Source: Chitinophagaceae bacterium
Lineage (GTDB): Bacteria; Bacteroidota; Bacteroidia; Chitinophagales; Chitinophagaceae
Reading direction: 5' to 3'
Length of the DNA: 41,122 nucleotides
Assembly: GCA_025934485.1 (NCBI GenBank)
Contig: JAICXX010000034.1
Location: 1-41,122 of the forward strand
The number at the start of each line of letters is the position of its first letter. Within the stretch, counting starts at the first letter, position 1. The translations under genes were made by a program, and so were the position numbers. Positions 7,865 through 16,848 of the stretch are shown piece after piece. The notes beneath the pieces were generated by a model. That model ran no database searches, had not been told where the DNA came from, and saw only the letters and a program-made list of their open reading frames with translations.

Positions 7865-9454
7865 ATGACACAGACCTTTATTCTTTACATCTTCATCATC
7901 TTTCTGATCCTTCTGTTGAACATGGGGGCCCGGAAGCTGAGGATCGCGGCGCCCCTGCTGCTGGTGCCGGGCGGTCTGCTGCTGAGCTGGATACCCGCAC
8001 TGTCGCATATCACCATCGATCCCGAGCTGATCTTCATGATCTTCCTGCCACCCCTGCTCTACGAGGCGGCATGGTTCACGTCCTGGAAAGAGATGTGGCG
8101 CTGGCGAAGGGTCATCTCCGTCTTTGCAGTCCTCATCGTCATCCTCACTTCCGGCGTCGTCGCCGTCGTCTCCGTGGCCTGGATACCGGGCTTCACCCTG
8201 GCGCTGGGATTCCTGCTGGGGGGAATCGTCTCTCCGCCCGATGCCGTGTCCGCCACTTCGGTGATGCACCTCGTGCGCGCGCCGAAACGCATCACCCATA
8301 TCCTCGAAGGCGAGAGCCTCCTCAACGACGCAAGCAGCCTCATCATCTTTCGTTTTGCGCTGGCCGCCGTCGACACGGGACGCTTTGTCGTACATGAAGC
8401 GATCGGCAGCTTTCTCCTCGTGATCGTCTTCGGCGTCGGTATCGGTGTGGTCATCGCCCTGGTCTATTATGCCATCCACCGCTGGCTGCCTACGACCCCG
8501 GATATCGATATCGTGCTGACACTCACAGCGCCCTATGTGATGTACATCGCGGCCGAGTCCCTCCACTTCTCCGGGGTACTAGCCGTGGTAAGCGGCTCTC
8601 TCTTCCTCTCGACCCGCAATTACCAGATACTCAGCCATCGCAGCCGTCTCCGCGGCGCCAATGTCTGGTCTACCATTGGGTTCGTCCTCAATGGCCTCGT
8701 ATTTATGCTCATAGGTCTGGAGCTGCCGGAGATTGTACGCCAGCTGGGGACCGTGAGCCTCTGGCAGGCTATCGGCTATAGCCTGGGCATCACGGCGGTG
8801 CTTATCATCGCCCGCCTGCTTTGCACCTTCGGCTCTTCTGTCTTTACCGTGTATATCAGCCGCTTTATCACGACAGCGGACAGCAATCCCGGCTGGAAAG
8901 GGCCGCTCATCGTCGGCTGGGCAGGCATGCGCGGCGTCGTCTCGCTTGCCGCGGCCCTCTCTATCCCTTATACCCTCTCCCGCGGCGGCGAGTTCCCCCA
9001 GCGCGACCTCATCATCTTCATTACCTTCATGGTGATCGTACTGACCCTCCTCGTACAGGGCCTCACCCTGCCCGCGCTCATCCGCCGCCTCAACTGGAAA
9101 GATCCCGACCACCAGCTTACACCCGAACAGCAGGACCTGGAGATCCGCAAACAGCTCACCGCCTTCAGCCTGTCCTGGTTAAAAGAACACTGTCCGGACA
9201 AGATCGAGAGCAACCCCCTGCTAAAACAACTCAAAGGCCGGTATTACGCCGACAACGTCCAGCTGGCTCAGGAAAGCCACGACATACAGGAAGAATACAA
9301 ATACTTCTACCTCAAACTCATCAAAAAAGAGCGCCAGTTCCTCCTCGACCTCAACAAAAAGCTCGAGAATGATGAAGAGATCATCCGCAAATACCAGTCG
9401 ATCCTCGACCTCGAACAGGAGAAATTATTGTACCTCTATGAGGCGGGGGATTGA
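7865..9454 (+). CDS. Na+/H+ antiporter, CPA1 family
   Basis: This protein would exchange cytoplasmic Na+ (or K+) for protons across the inner membrane. It has 529 residues, about 12 hydrophobic segments in residues 5-410, and a charged, helical cytoplasmic tail (about 415-529). CPA1 hallmarks are FLPPLLYEAA (60-69), GGIVSPPDAVSATSV (119-133) with Asp126, and the ion-binding GESLLNDASSL motif (149-159) with the Asn-Asp pair at 154-155. A late GWAGMRGVVSLAAAL motif is also typical. It follows the carboxypeptidase-regulatory-like gene by 7 bases and precedes the ORF6N gene by 12. The ion specificity and exact subfamily (NhaP-like or YjcE-like) cannot be told from this sequence. Confidence 0.93.
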   Translation: MTQTFILYIFIIFLILLLNMGARKLRIAAPLLLVPGGLLLSWIPALSHITIDPELIFMIFLPPLLYEAAWFTSWKEMWRWRRVISVFAVLIVILTSGVVAVVSVAWIPGFTLALGFLLGGIVSPPDAVSATSVMHLVRAPKRITHILEGESLLNDASSLIIFRFALAAVDTGRFVVHEAIGSFLLVIVFGVGIGVVIALVYYAIHRWLPTTPDIDIVLTLTAPYVMYIAAESLHFSGVLAVVSGSLFLSTRNYQILSHRSRLRGANVWSTIGFVLNGLVFMLIGLELPEIVRQLGTVSLWQAIGYSLGITAVLIIARLLCTFGSSVFTVYISRFITTADSNPGWKGPLIVGWAGMRGVVSLAAALSIPYTLSRGGEFPQRDLIIFITFMVIVLTLLVQGLTLPALIRRLNWKDPDHQLTPEQQDLEIRKQLTAFSLSWLKEHCPDKIESNPLLKQLKGRYYADNVQLAQESHDIQEEYKYFYLKLIKKERQFLLDLNKKLENDEEIIRKYQSILDLEQEKLLYLYEAGD

Positions 9455-9466
9455 GTATCTTTAAGT

Positions 9467-10033
9467 ATGGAAATCATAAAAAGCATACAAAACCGCATCT
9501 ATGAGATTAGAGGTGAACGAGTTATGCTCGATCGTGACCTTGCCGCCCTCTATGAGACCGAAACCGGCGCCCTCAATCTCGCCGTAAAGCGTAATATTCA
9601 ACGCTTTCCATCTGATTTCATGTTCCAACTCACCAAAGAGGAGTTCGATTCTTTAAGATTTCAATTTGAAACCTTAGACACCGCCGAACCTTTAAGATTG
9701 CAAAATGAAATCTTAGACAAAGGCCGTGGCCGGCACTCGAAATATCTCCCCTACGCCTTCACCGAACAGGGCGTCGCCATGCTCAGCGGTATCCTTCGCT
9801 CCGAAAAGGCGATCAATATGAACATCGCCATCATGCGTGCATTTGTCGAAATTAGGCGTATTTTGTTGCAACAGAGCGATTTACGTGAGCAGATCCGCCA
9901 GATCAAAGACCGTATGGGCGAACATGATGTCCAGTTGGGTCATATCTATGACGCCATGGAGAACCTCCTCGACGAAAAGGCCGGCCAGAAGAAATGGGAC
10001 GACCGCGACCGCATCGGCTTCAAACAACGCTAA
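9467..10033 (+). CDS. ORF6N domain-containing protein
   Basis: This 188-residue protein has an ORF6N domain in about residues 5-95 (IYEIRGERVMLDRDLAALYE, then LNLAVKRNIQRFPSDFMFQLT), a DNA-binding-type module first described in large DNA viruses and phages. The conserved tail of the family (YAFTEQGVAMLSGILRS..AINMNIAIMRAFVEIR) covers about 100-145, and a coiled coil plus basic end (about 150-188) follow. Such proteins are frequent as solitary chromosomal genes in Bacteroidota and usually lack a known function. No phage structural gene, integrase or repeat is nearby. It starts 12 bases after the antiporter stop, with a TATCTTTA box just before the ATG, so it may have its own promoter. Confidence 0.9.
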   Translation: MEIIKSIQNRIYEIRGERVMLDRDLAALYETETGALNLAVKRNIQRFPSDFMFQLTKEEFDSLRFQFETLDTAEPLRLQNEILDKGRGRHSKYLPYAFTEQGVAMLSGILRSEKAINMNIAIMRAFVEIRRILLQQSDLREQIRQIKDRMGEHDVQLGHIYDAMENLLDEKAGQKKWDDRDRIGFKQR

Positions 10034-10060
10034 CCGGCCAACCCACCCCCGGCCCCAACA

Positions 10061-10092
10061 TTTGTTTTACTTTTGGTTTTTACCTACATTGT
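10061..10092 (+). promoter_or_regulatory. Putative Bacteroidota-type promoter for the GH3 gene
   Basis: A TTTG box (10061-10064) is followed after 20 bases by TACATTGT (10085-10092), which resembles the Bacteroidota -7 box TAnnTTTG. The GH3 ATG is about 20 bases downstream. The -7 match is imperfect, so this is tentative. Confidence 0.35.
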
Positions 10093-10111
10093 GTCAATCT
10101 AACGCATTGTT

Positions 10112-12001
10112 ATGCCAACCAAAAGCTATCTATCCACCAGCCTCCTGGTGTTCTGCACCGTCGCCGTAACGTCCTGTAACAACGGACCCGGCAACACCCC
10201 CACCCCCGCTTACCGCGATCTCAACAAAAACGGAAAAATGGACGTCTATGAGGACAGTAGCCAGCCCATCACCAAACGTGTTGACGACCTGCTTCACCAG
10301 ATGACCCTGGAAGAAAAAGCCGGCATGCTATTCATCAATGGCGCCCGTGTCAACGACGACGGCTCCATAGAAGACAAGCCGGGCAAGGGACTCTTTGCCT
10401 TCGCCCCCAATGCGCTGAAGCTCGTGAATGAAAAAAAGATGAACCATTTCAACCTCTGGGCCATCCCTTCACCTGAGGCCCTTGCTAAATGGTATAACAG
10501 GATGCAACACTATGTTGCGGATTCCACCCGCCTGGGTATCCCCATCACCATCGCTTCCGACCCCCGCAACCACTTTACCAATAACGCGTTCGCCATGAGC
10601 GCCAACGGATTTTCCCAATGGTGCGAACCGCTGGGCCTTGGCGCTATCGGCGATACCAACCTCACCCGCCAGTTCGCCGATGTCTCCCGCCGCGAATATG
10701 TAGCCCTGGGCATCCGCGAAGCCCTCCATCCCCAGGTGGATCTGGCTACCGAACCCCGCTGGCCCCGCATCGCCGGCACCTTTGGCGAAGACGCCCATCT
10801 CACGGCACGCATGGCCCGGGCCTATATCCTGGGTTACCAGGGCGACCGGCTCGACTCGAACAGCGTCGCTTGCATGACCAAACACTTCCCCGGTGGCGGC
10901 CCGCAAAAAGAAGGGCTCGACCCGCACTTTCCCTTCCAAAAGGGTCAGGTCTATCCCGGCCACAACTTCAAATATCACCTGATCCCCTTCGAAGCCGCCT
11001 TCGCCGCACATACCGCCGCCATCATGCCCTACTATGGCGTGCCCATGGGCCAAACGAGCGAGAACGTAGGCATGAGCTTCAATAAAGATATCGTTACCGG
11101 TCTCCTTCGGAATACCTATCGCTTCGATGGGGTGGTGTGTACGGACTGGGGGCTGATAACCGATGCAACCGTCATGGGCGCCCTTTGGCCGGCCCGCGCC
11201 TGGGGCGTCGAATCGCTCTCGCCGGAAGACCGTGTGAAAAAGATCATCGACGCCGGCGTAGACCAGTTTGGCGGTGAGAACTGCCCGGAGTTGGTGATAA
11301 AGCTTGTAAAGGAAGGCCGCGTTAGCGAAGCGCGTATAGACAGCAGCGTTAGAAGACTGCTGACGCAGAAATTCGAACTTGGCCTCTTCGACAATCCTTT
11401 TATCGATGAGTCCAAAGTTTCCCGGGTACTGGGAAACCCGGAATATCAGGCGGCAGGTGTCGCCTCTCAGCGCCGCGCGATGACGCTCCTCAAGAACCAG
11501 GACAAGGCGTTGCCGTTGGCCCCGGGTAAGCTCAAGATCTACGTCCGCAATGTCGACCCCAAGGTTGCCGCCGAGTACGGTACCGTCGTCGACGATCCCA
11601 AAAAAGCGGACATCGCGATCCTGCGATTGAATACCCCATACGTTCCGGTAAATTCACCGATCACCATGGCACGCATGTTCCATCACGGCGATCTGGATTT
11701 TAAAGGCAAACAAAAAGACAGCATTCTTCAACTGCTACAAACCGTGCCGACCATCGTCGATATCTATCTCGACCGCCCCGCCGTGATCCCCGAGATCAGC
11801 GCCAAAGCCAAAGGGCTGTTAGCCGATTTTGGCGCCAGTGACGTCGCGGTGATGGATGTGATCTTCGGCAAGGACAAACCCGGTGGCCATCTGCCCATCG
11901 AGTTGCCTTCGTCGATGGACGCCGTCCGCGCACAAAAAGAGGATGTGCCCTACGACAGCAAGAACCCGCTGTATAAATTCGGCTTCGGATTGAGTTATTG
12001 A
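10112..12001 (+). CDS. Glycoside hydrolase family 3 lipoprotein (beta-glycosidase)
   Basis: GH3 enzymes remove beta-linked sugars, typically glucose, from oligosaccharides by a retaining mechanism. The 629-residue protein has a lipoprotein signal with Cys22 (VAVTSC), so it is probably envelope-anchored. The TIM-barrel domain (about 50-400) carries the Lys-His pair in KHFPGGG (257-263) and nucleophile Asp345 (GVVCTDWG). The smaller alpha/beta-sandwich domain follows (about 450-629). A D-x-N-x-N-G-x-x-D calcium-loop-like motif (DLNKNGKMDVYED, 36-48) precedes the barrel. It lacks the C-terminal fibronectin-like domain of longer GH3 enzymes. The gene stands alone, convergent with the M13 peptidase. 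Substrate is not determinable; a beta-glucosidase is the default guess. Confidence 0.9.
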   Translation: MPTKSYLSTSLLVFCTVAVTSCNNGPGNTPTPAYRDLNKNGKMDVYEDSSQPITKRVDDLLHQMTLEEKAGMLFINGARVNDDGSIEDKPGKGLFAFAPNALKLVNEKKMNHFNLWAIPSPEALAKWYNRMQHYVADSTRLGIPITIASDPRNHFTNNAFAMSANGFSQWCEPLGLGAIGDTNLTRQFADVSRREYVALGIREALHPQVDLATEPRWPRIAGTFGEDAHLTARMARAYILGYQGDRLDSNSVACMTKHFPGGGPQKEGLDPHFPFQKGQVYPGHNFKYHLIPFEAAFAAHTAAIMPYYGVPMGQTSENVGMSFNKDIVTGLLRNTYRFDGVVCTDWGLITDATVMGALWPARAWGVESLSPEDRVKKIIDAGVDQFGGENCPELVIKLVKEGRVSEARIDSSVRRLLTQKFELGLFDNPFIDESKVSRVLGNPEYQAAGVASQRRAMTLLKNQDKALPLAPGKLKIYVRNVDPKVAAEYGTVVDDPKKADIAILRLNTPYVPVNSPITMARMFHHGDLDFKGKQKDSILQLLQTVPTIVDIYLDRPAVIPEISAKAKGLLADFGASDVAVMDVIFGKDKPGGHLPIELPSSMDAVRAQKEDVPYDSKNPLYKFGFGLSY

Positions 12002-12026
12002 TAACGAGCTGCTACACATGTGCAAA

Positions 12027-12054
12027 CCGCGGTCATTGGCCGCGGCTTGTCTTT
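12027..12054 (+). terminator. Possible terminator between GH3 and M13 genes
   Basis: CCGCGG (12027-12032) and CCGCGG (12040-12045) can pair around a 7-base loop, followed on the plus strand by CTTGTCTTT. The stem is GC-rich but the T tract is weak. It sits in the 51-base gap between two convergent genes. Confidence 0.35.
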
Positions 12055-14095
12055 ACCAGATATTCACGCGTAAACTATCGGGCCGGTACATCTTATCCCC
12101 CGGCTTCACGCCAAACGCTTCATAGAACTCGGGTATATTGACCACCGGTCCGTTGACCCGCTCCTTTTCCGGCGCATGGACATCCGTCATCACCTGCCGG
12201 GCCAGCGATTCTTTTCTTACCTCGCTCATCCACCCATAGGCATAGCCGAGAAAGTACCGCTGCAGCGGTGTATACCCGCCGATCTTTTCTCCTTTCTTAT
12301 AGGTCTCCGTCTTCCGGAAAGCATCCAGCCCCAGCAACAACCCGCCCAGGTCGGCGATATTCTCACCCTGTGTGGCGCTGCCATTGATATGCAAGGTATC
12401 CACCGGCACAAATTCATTGAACTGGCGGATGATCATCTGCGCGCGATGTGCGAATTGCGCCGAATCCGCCGCGGTCCACCAGCCCTTGAGATTGCCGTTC
12501 TCATCATATTGCCGTCCCTGGTCGTCGAAACCATGCGTCATCTCATGCCCGATCCAGTTAGCGCCGGCATAGCCATAGACAAAGGCGTCGTCGAGGTCGG
12601 CGTCTTTCATCCCGGGTATCGTAAAACCCGCGGCCGTCATCACGATCTCGTTGTTGCTGGGATTGTAATAGGCGTTATAGGTCTGCGGCGTCATTTCCCA
12701 TTCGGTACGATCCACCGGTTTGCCCAGTTTTTTCAGATTGTAACGATACCACCACTCCCGTGCCTTTTCCATGTTCAAAACCCATGGACCTCTATCGATC
12801 TGCAGACTGCTAAAGTCTTTCCATTTGTCCGGATAACCCACCTTCTTCGTCATCTTCGCCAGCTTGCTGTACGCCCGTTGTTTCGTGCTATCACTCATCC
12901 AGCTCAGCCTGGCGATCCGGTCCTTGAAGGCGCTGCGGATATTTTCGATGAGCTCGCTATACCGTTGCCTGGCCGTGTCGCTGAAATATTCCTTGACAAA
13001 AAGCTGTCCAAGCGCTTCCCCGATCGCCTGCTGCTCGGCGTCGATCACCCGTTTCCAACGCACTTTGGGGACTTTGACGCCCGATAATGCCTGCGAATAA
13101 GCGAAGTAATTGCCATAGGTCCGGCTGTCCAGGTACGGCGCGCTTCTGTATACGAGCATGAAGGTCAGATAGTCCTTCCAGTCATCCAGCGAAGTCGTCT
13201 CCAACTGGCGGTTCAGTTCGGCATAGAACTCCGGCTGACCAACGATCACCGAATCCAGCGATTTTGGCACTTCCGCCTGCGCGAAATAAACCGGCCAGTC
13301 GAACGCCGGTGTGAGCCGCTTCAGCTCCGCGAGGTCCATCTTGTGATAGTTCTTATAAGGGTCCCGAAGGTCGGCAAGCTTTCTGGAAGCATGCGCGAGC
13401 CGCGTCTCGAGCGCAAAAACGGCCTTGCTCTTTTTCATTGCCATTTCGTTGTCGGCGCCCAGCTCCTCGAACGTTTCACGCTGATATAGTTGGTACGCGT
13501 TCCGCGCTGCTGTCGCCCGCGCATCGGTATTGAAATAGTAATCCCTGTTCGGCATGCCCAGGCCACCCTGGTGGAGTTCGAACGCCATCGCCGCACTGTT
13601 CTTGTCGTCCTGCTGAACATAATCTGAGAAAAAGACGCGGATGCCCTTCCGATGCATGTCCGCACCCGCCTTGATAAGGTCTTCCCTGCTGTTGATGCCG
13701 TGTATCTCATCCAGCTCCGGTTTCAACGGGCCCAGCCCCTGTTTTTCGATATCTGCCGAATCCATCCCGCTGTACCAGAAATCGCCGATCTTCTGCGTGA
13801 TCGTTCCAGCCGCCGCCTGCTGTTGCAAGGCATCATCGTTGACCTTCTTCAGCCGGTTATAGATCTCCTCTTCCACCAGGTTGCCCAGCCCCCAGCCGCT
13901 CTCCGCATCGGGGATCGGTGTTCGCCTGATCCAGCCGCCATTGGCAAAGGCAAAGAAATCTTCCCGCGGACTCACGGTCGAGTCGATATTGGCGGTAAGG
14001 AAATCGGGTTTTGCTCCGTTCGACGTGGCGTCGGGGTGGTTGCAGGCCGCCAGGAGAAACACCAGCGGCAGCCCCTTTAGCAATTTTAGGCTCAT
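12053..14095 (-). CDS. M13-family metallopeptidase (neprilysin/PepO-like lipoprotein)
   Basis: M13 enzymes are zinc endopeptidases that cut small peptides. This 680-residue protein is a full-length member with a lipoprotein signal ending at Cys18 (LLAAC), so it should sit in the periplasm or outer membrane. The zinc site is HEMTH at 517-521, with catalytic Glu518 and third ligand Glu578 in GENIADLGG. The substrate-backbone motif NAYY is at 474-477. The family's last residues, usually CxVW, are VNIW here: the terminal Trp remains but the Cys is absent, as expected for a bacterial member without that disulfide. It is divergent from the alpha-galactosidase-like gene with 31 bases between start codons. 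No peptide importer is adjacent. Confidence 0.95.
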   Translation of the reverse strand: MSLKLLKGLPLVFLLAACNHPDATSNGAKPDFLTANIDSTVSPREDFFAFANGGWIRRTPIPDAESGWGLGNLVEEEIYNRLKKVNDDALQQQAAAGTITQKIGDFWYSGMDSADIEKQGLGPLKPELDEIHGINSREDLIKAGADMHRKGIRVFFSDYVQQDDKNSAAMAFELHQGGLGMPNRDYYFNTDARATAARNAYQLYQRETFEELGADNEMAMKKSKAVFALETRLAHASRKLADLRDPYKNYHKMDLAELKRLTPAFDWPVYFAQAEVPKSLDSVIVGQPEFYAELNRQLETTSLDDWKDYLTFMLVYRSAPYLDSRTYGNYFAYSQALSGVKVPKVRWKRVIDAEQQAIGEALGQLFVKEYFSDTARQRYSELIENIRSAFKDRIARLSWMSDSTKQRAYSKLAKMTKKVGYPDKWKDFSSLQIDRGPWVLNMEKAREWWYRYNLKKLGKPVDRTEWEMTPQTYNAYYNPSNNEIVMTAAGFTIPGMKDADLDDAFVYGYAGANWIGHEMTHGFDDQGRQYDENGNLKGWWTAADSAQFAHRAQMIIRQFNEFVPVDTLHINGSATQGENIADLGGLLLGLDAFRKTETYKKGEKIGGYTPLQRYFLGYAYGWMSEVRKESLARQVMTDVHAPEKERVNGPVVNIPEFYEAFGVKPGDKMYRPDSLRVNIW

Positions 14096-14126
14096 GTTTT
14101 AAAGTTAATAAATTTATATTCGTCGC

Positions 14127-15746
14127 ATGCAAAGAAGAAGGTTCCTCCAACTCACCGGTCTGTCCACCGCCGCTTTGTTTTTTAACCAGGCCCATAGCGG
14201 CGCACCGTCCGCCACGCTGCATTATCCGGCTAACATCGCCCTGCTAAAGAATGGCTCCTGGCTTCCTCTCGCCAGCTCGGCGGGCGGCAGCCGCTGGACC
14301 TTGGATGACCTCACCGTCGACTTGCTACATACGCAGGAGGGTATGCGCATAAGCCTGCATGCGCCATCGACACCGCTTGAAAAGATCCGCCTCAGCTGGC
14401 CCTGGTCCTTCCCCGCTACGGCCATAACGCTCGGCGATGCCTGGGAACGTTCCTATGGCGATCTGTCCTGGGATAAAGTAACCGCCGCCCGCAAAGCGCC
14501 TTGGTACCTGCTGGTAAACGATGGCAGGCAGACCCATGGTTTCGGCGTGCGTACCGGCGCGGCCGCCTTCTGTTACTGGCAGGCCACTACCGGTAGTCTC
14601 GACCTCGTCCTCGATACCCATAGCGGTGGCATGGGCGTACTGTTGAGCGACCGCGTCCTGCACGCCGCCGAGATCGTGACGATACAAAGCACGCCGGGCG
14701 AAACGCCGTTCGCGACCGATCACCGGTTTTGTAAATACATGTGCCTGCATCCCCGGCTTCCGCAAAAGCCGGTATACGGTATAAACGACTGGTACTTTGC
14801 CTATGGCAACAACTCCCGCGACCTGATCCTGCGCACCACAAAAATGATGGCAGACCTGGTCCCGGCGACCGACAACCGGCCCTTTTCGGTGATCGACGAT
14901 GGCTGGGAAACAGATGACTTCATGAAACCGAATGCCAAGTTTGGCGACATGACCGCCGTCGCTGCGGAGATAAAAAAGCTGGGGATGCGCCCCGGCTTGT
15001 GGACCCGCGCTCTTCTCTCCAGAAGTGCCGAAAAACCCGCTAACCTGATCCAGCGCCCCGGCGCCGACGGAAAAGAACGGTATCTCGATCCCACCATCCC
15101 CGAGAACCTGCATAGGATAGGGGAGACCTTCGCGCTCTACCACCGTTGGGGCTACGAAATGGTGAAACACGATTACAGTACCTATGACGCCCTCGGCCGC
15201 TGGGGCTCGGGCATGATGGACGACCTCACCGTAGCAGACTGGCATTTCAACGATCGCTCCCGCACCAATGCCGAGATCTTTTTGACCCTCTATCGCACCA
15301 TCCGCGAGGCTGCCCAATCGATGTACCTCATCGGCTGCAACACCGTCTCGCACCTCTCCGCCGGTTTCTTCGAGCTCAACCGCATCGGCGACGACACCAG
15401 CGGTCATGAATGGGCACGCACCGTCAAAATGGGCGTCAACACCCTCGGGTTCCGCCTGCCCCAGCACAATGCCTTTTATGCCGTCGACGGCGACTGCGTA
15501 GGGCTCACCACTCAAATCCCCTGGGAAAAGAACAAACAATGGATGCAATTGCTGGCGGGTAGTGGCGCTCCGCTCTTTATCTCGGCGCAGACGGAAGCCA
15601 CCGGCCCCGAACAACGTGCCTTCATCAAAAAATGTTTCGCCCGCGCCGCCGCCCCGCAACCCATCGGCCAGCCGCTGGACTGGATGACGAACCCGCATCC
15701 TGCGGAGTGGCTGCTCGATGGAGAAAAAGTACATTTTGATTGGTGA
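14127..15746 (+). CDS. Tat-exported alpha-galactosidase-like glycoside hydrolase (clan GH-D)
   Basis: This 539-residue protein begins with a twin-arginine signal (RRRFLQLTG, residues 3-11), so it is probably exported folded. A beta-rich N-terminal domain (about 28-210) precedes a TIM barrel whose motifs match GH27/GH36-type melibiases: a VIDDGWE strand (255-261), GMRPGLWTR (286-294), nucleophile Asp349 in VKHDYSTYD and a candidate acid/base Asp422 or Asp423 in RIGDDTSG. The C-terminal beta domain is short. These enzymes hydrolyse terminal alpha-galactosides; a related sugar cannot be excluded. It is divergent from the M13 gene and is followed by a desaturase whose start lies 26 bases beyond its stop; the two are functionally unrelated. 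Confidence 0.82.
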   Translation: MQRRRFLQLTGLSTAALFFNQAHSGAPSATLHYPANIALLKNGSWLPLASSAGGSRWTLDDLTVDLLHTQEGMRISLHAPSTPLEKIRLSWPWSFPATAITLGDAWERSYGDLSWDKVTAARKAPWYLLVNDGRQTHGFGVRTGAAAFCYWQATTGSLDLVLDTHSGGMGVLLSDRVLHAAEIVTIQSTPGETPFATDHRFCKYMCLHPRLPQKPVYGINDWYFAYGNNSRDLILRTTKMMADLVPATDNRPFSVIDDGWETDDFMKPNAKFGDMTAVAAEIKKLGMRPGLWTRALLSRSAEKPANLIQRPGADGKERYLDPTIPENLHRIGETFALYHRWGYEMVKHDYSTYDALGRWGSGMMDDLTVADWHFNDRSRTNAEIFLTLYRTIREAAQSMYLIGCNTVSHLSAGFFELNRIGDDTSGHEWARTVKMGVNTLGFRLPQHNAFYAVDGDCVGLTTQIPWEKNKQWMQLLAGSGAPLFISAQTEATGPEQRAFIKKCFARAAAPQPIGQPLDWMTNPHPAEWLLDGEKVHFDW

Positions 15747-15765
15747 TCTTAATAGAAGACCTTTG
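15735..15765 (+). promoter_or_regulatory. Putative Bacteroidota-type promoter of the desaturase gene
   Basis: TTTG (15735-15738) is separated by 19 bases from GACCTTTG (15758-15765), which fits the TTTG-N19-21-TAnnTTTG promoter with one mismatch. It overlaps the end of the upstream glycosidase gene and puts the transcript start very close to ATG 15773. That supports the shorter start for the desaturase. Confidence 0.5.
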
Positions 15766-15772
15766 CACTACC

Positions 15773-16846
15773 ATGTCTAAGGTCGTCTTTAACAATAGCA
15801 ATCACGCCTTTTATAGTTCGTTGAAAGCGTCTGTAAATAAGTATTTTACATATACCGAAAAAAGAAGAACAGGCAATATTCGGCTTTACGCCAAATCGGT
15901 CATCCTTATCCTGGCGGCTATTGCCTTGTATGCAACGTTGTTGCTGGTTCCCATGGCTCCGCTGCCCAGGATCGTATCCAGCCTGATTTTAGGCTTCATA
16001 TTGGCCTGCATTGGGTTTAATGTCATGCATGATGCCAACCACGGCAGCTATTCTTCCCGTAAATGGGTCAACGAAGTGCTGGGGCTTACGCTGAATGCCC
16101 TGGGCGGAAATAATTTCATCTGGAAACAAAAACACAACATTGTCCATCATACGTATACGAATATCGACGGCATCGATGATGACATCGCTAAAAGCCCCTT
16201 TATCCGCATGTGTGGTTCTCAGCCCTGGTTACCGGCACACCGGCTGCAACACCTTTATACGCCATTCCTGTATGCCTTCAGTTCTATGATCTGGATCCTT
16301 TTTCAGGATTTTGAGAAATATTTCAAAAAGAAGATAATCGACACCCGTCTTTCAAAGATGTCCGGGGCTGATCATATCACCTTCTGGATAAGCAAGGTGC
16401 TCTATCTGCTTTTCTATATCGCGATCCCCATCGCATTATTGGGCTGGCAGTCCTGGTTGATATTCTTTTTGTCCATGAGTATAGGTTTGGGACTTACCTT
16501 GTCCCTGGTCTTTCAGCTGGCACATGTGGTGGAGGAAACGGAATTCGATTCAGCCGCAGGTGACGAAAAGCACATAGAGAACGAATGGGCTATCCACCAG
16601 GTAAAGACCACGGCTAACTTTTCGCCACGCAGCCCGGTAATTTCCTGGTTGGTCGGCGGACTGAACTATCAAATTGAACATCATTTATTCCCACGGGTAA
16701 GTCACATCCACTATCCGGCATTGAGCAGGATTGTGCAGGCGGAATGTGAGGCTTTTGATCTGCCGTATAATTCTCTGCCTACCTTCAGGGCTGCCGTTAT
16801 TTCCCATTTTCGGTTTATCAGGATGCTGGGCAGAAAACCTCTTTAG
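15773..16846 (+). CDS. Membrane fatty acid desaturase (acyl-CoA/acyl-lipid type)
   Basis: This di-iron membrane enzyme introduces a double bond into fatty acyl chains. It has 357 residues from ATG 15773 and four hydrophobic segments in two pairs. The three histidine boxes are HDANH at 86-90, HNIVHH at 121-126 and QIEHH at 300-304, the last with the Gln typical of front-end/linoleoyl-CoA-like desaturases. No cytochrome b5 domain is fused, so the electron donor is separate. An upstream in-frame ATG at 15740 would overlap the glycosidase gene and adds an unlikely leader; the 15773 start follows a promoter-like box. The TonB-C-domain gene begins 2 bases after the stop, so they are probably co-transcribed. 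Regiospecificity is unknown; a role in membrane lipid composition is likely. Confidence 0.93.
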   Translation: MSKVVFNNSNHAFYSSLKASVNKYFTYTEKRRTGNIRLYAKSVILILAAIALYATLLLVPMAPLPRIVSSLILGFILACIGFNVMHDANHGSYSSRKWVNEVLGLTLNALGGNNFIWKQKHNIVHHTYTNIDGIDDDIAKSPFIRMCGSQPWLPAHRLQHLYTPFLYAFSSMIWILFQDFEKYFKKKIIDTRLSKMSGADHITFWISKVLYLLFYIAIPIALLGWQSWLIFFLSMSIGLGLTLSLVFQLAHVVEETEFDSAAGDEKHIENEWAIHQVKTTANFSPRSPVISWLVGGLNYQIEHHLFPRVSHIHYPALSRIVQAECEAFDLPYNSLPTFRAAVISHFRFIRMLGRKPL

Positions 16847-16848
16847 CC

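Noticed and set aside
14325..15734. Long antisense frame over the alpha-galactosidase-like gene (469 codons)
   Set aside because: The forward frame has a Tat signal and intact glycosidase motifs. The antisense translation is Gly/Ala/Val-rich without motifs.
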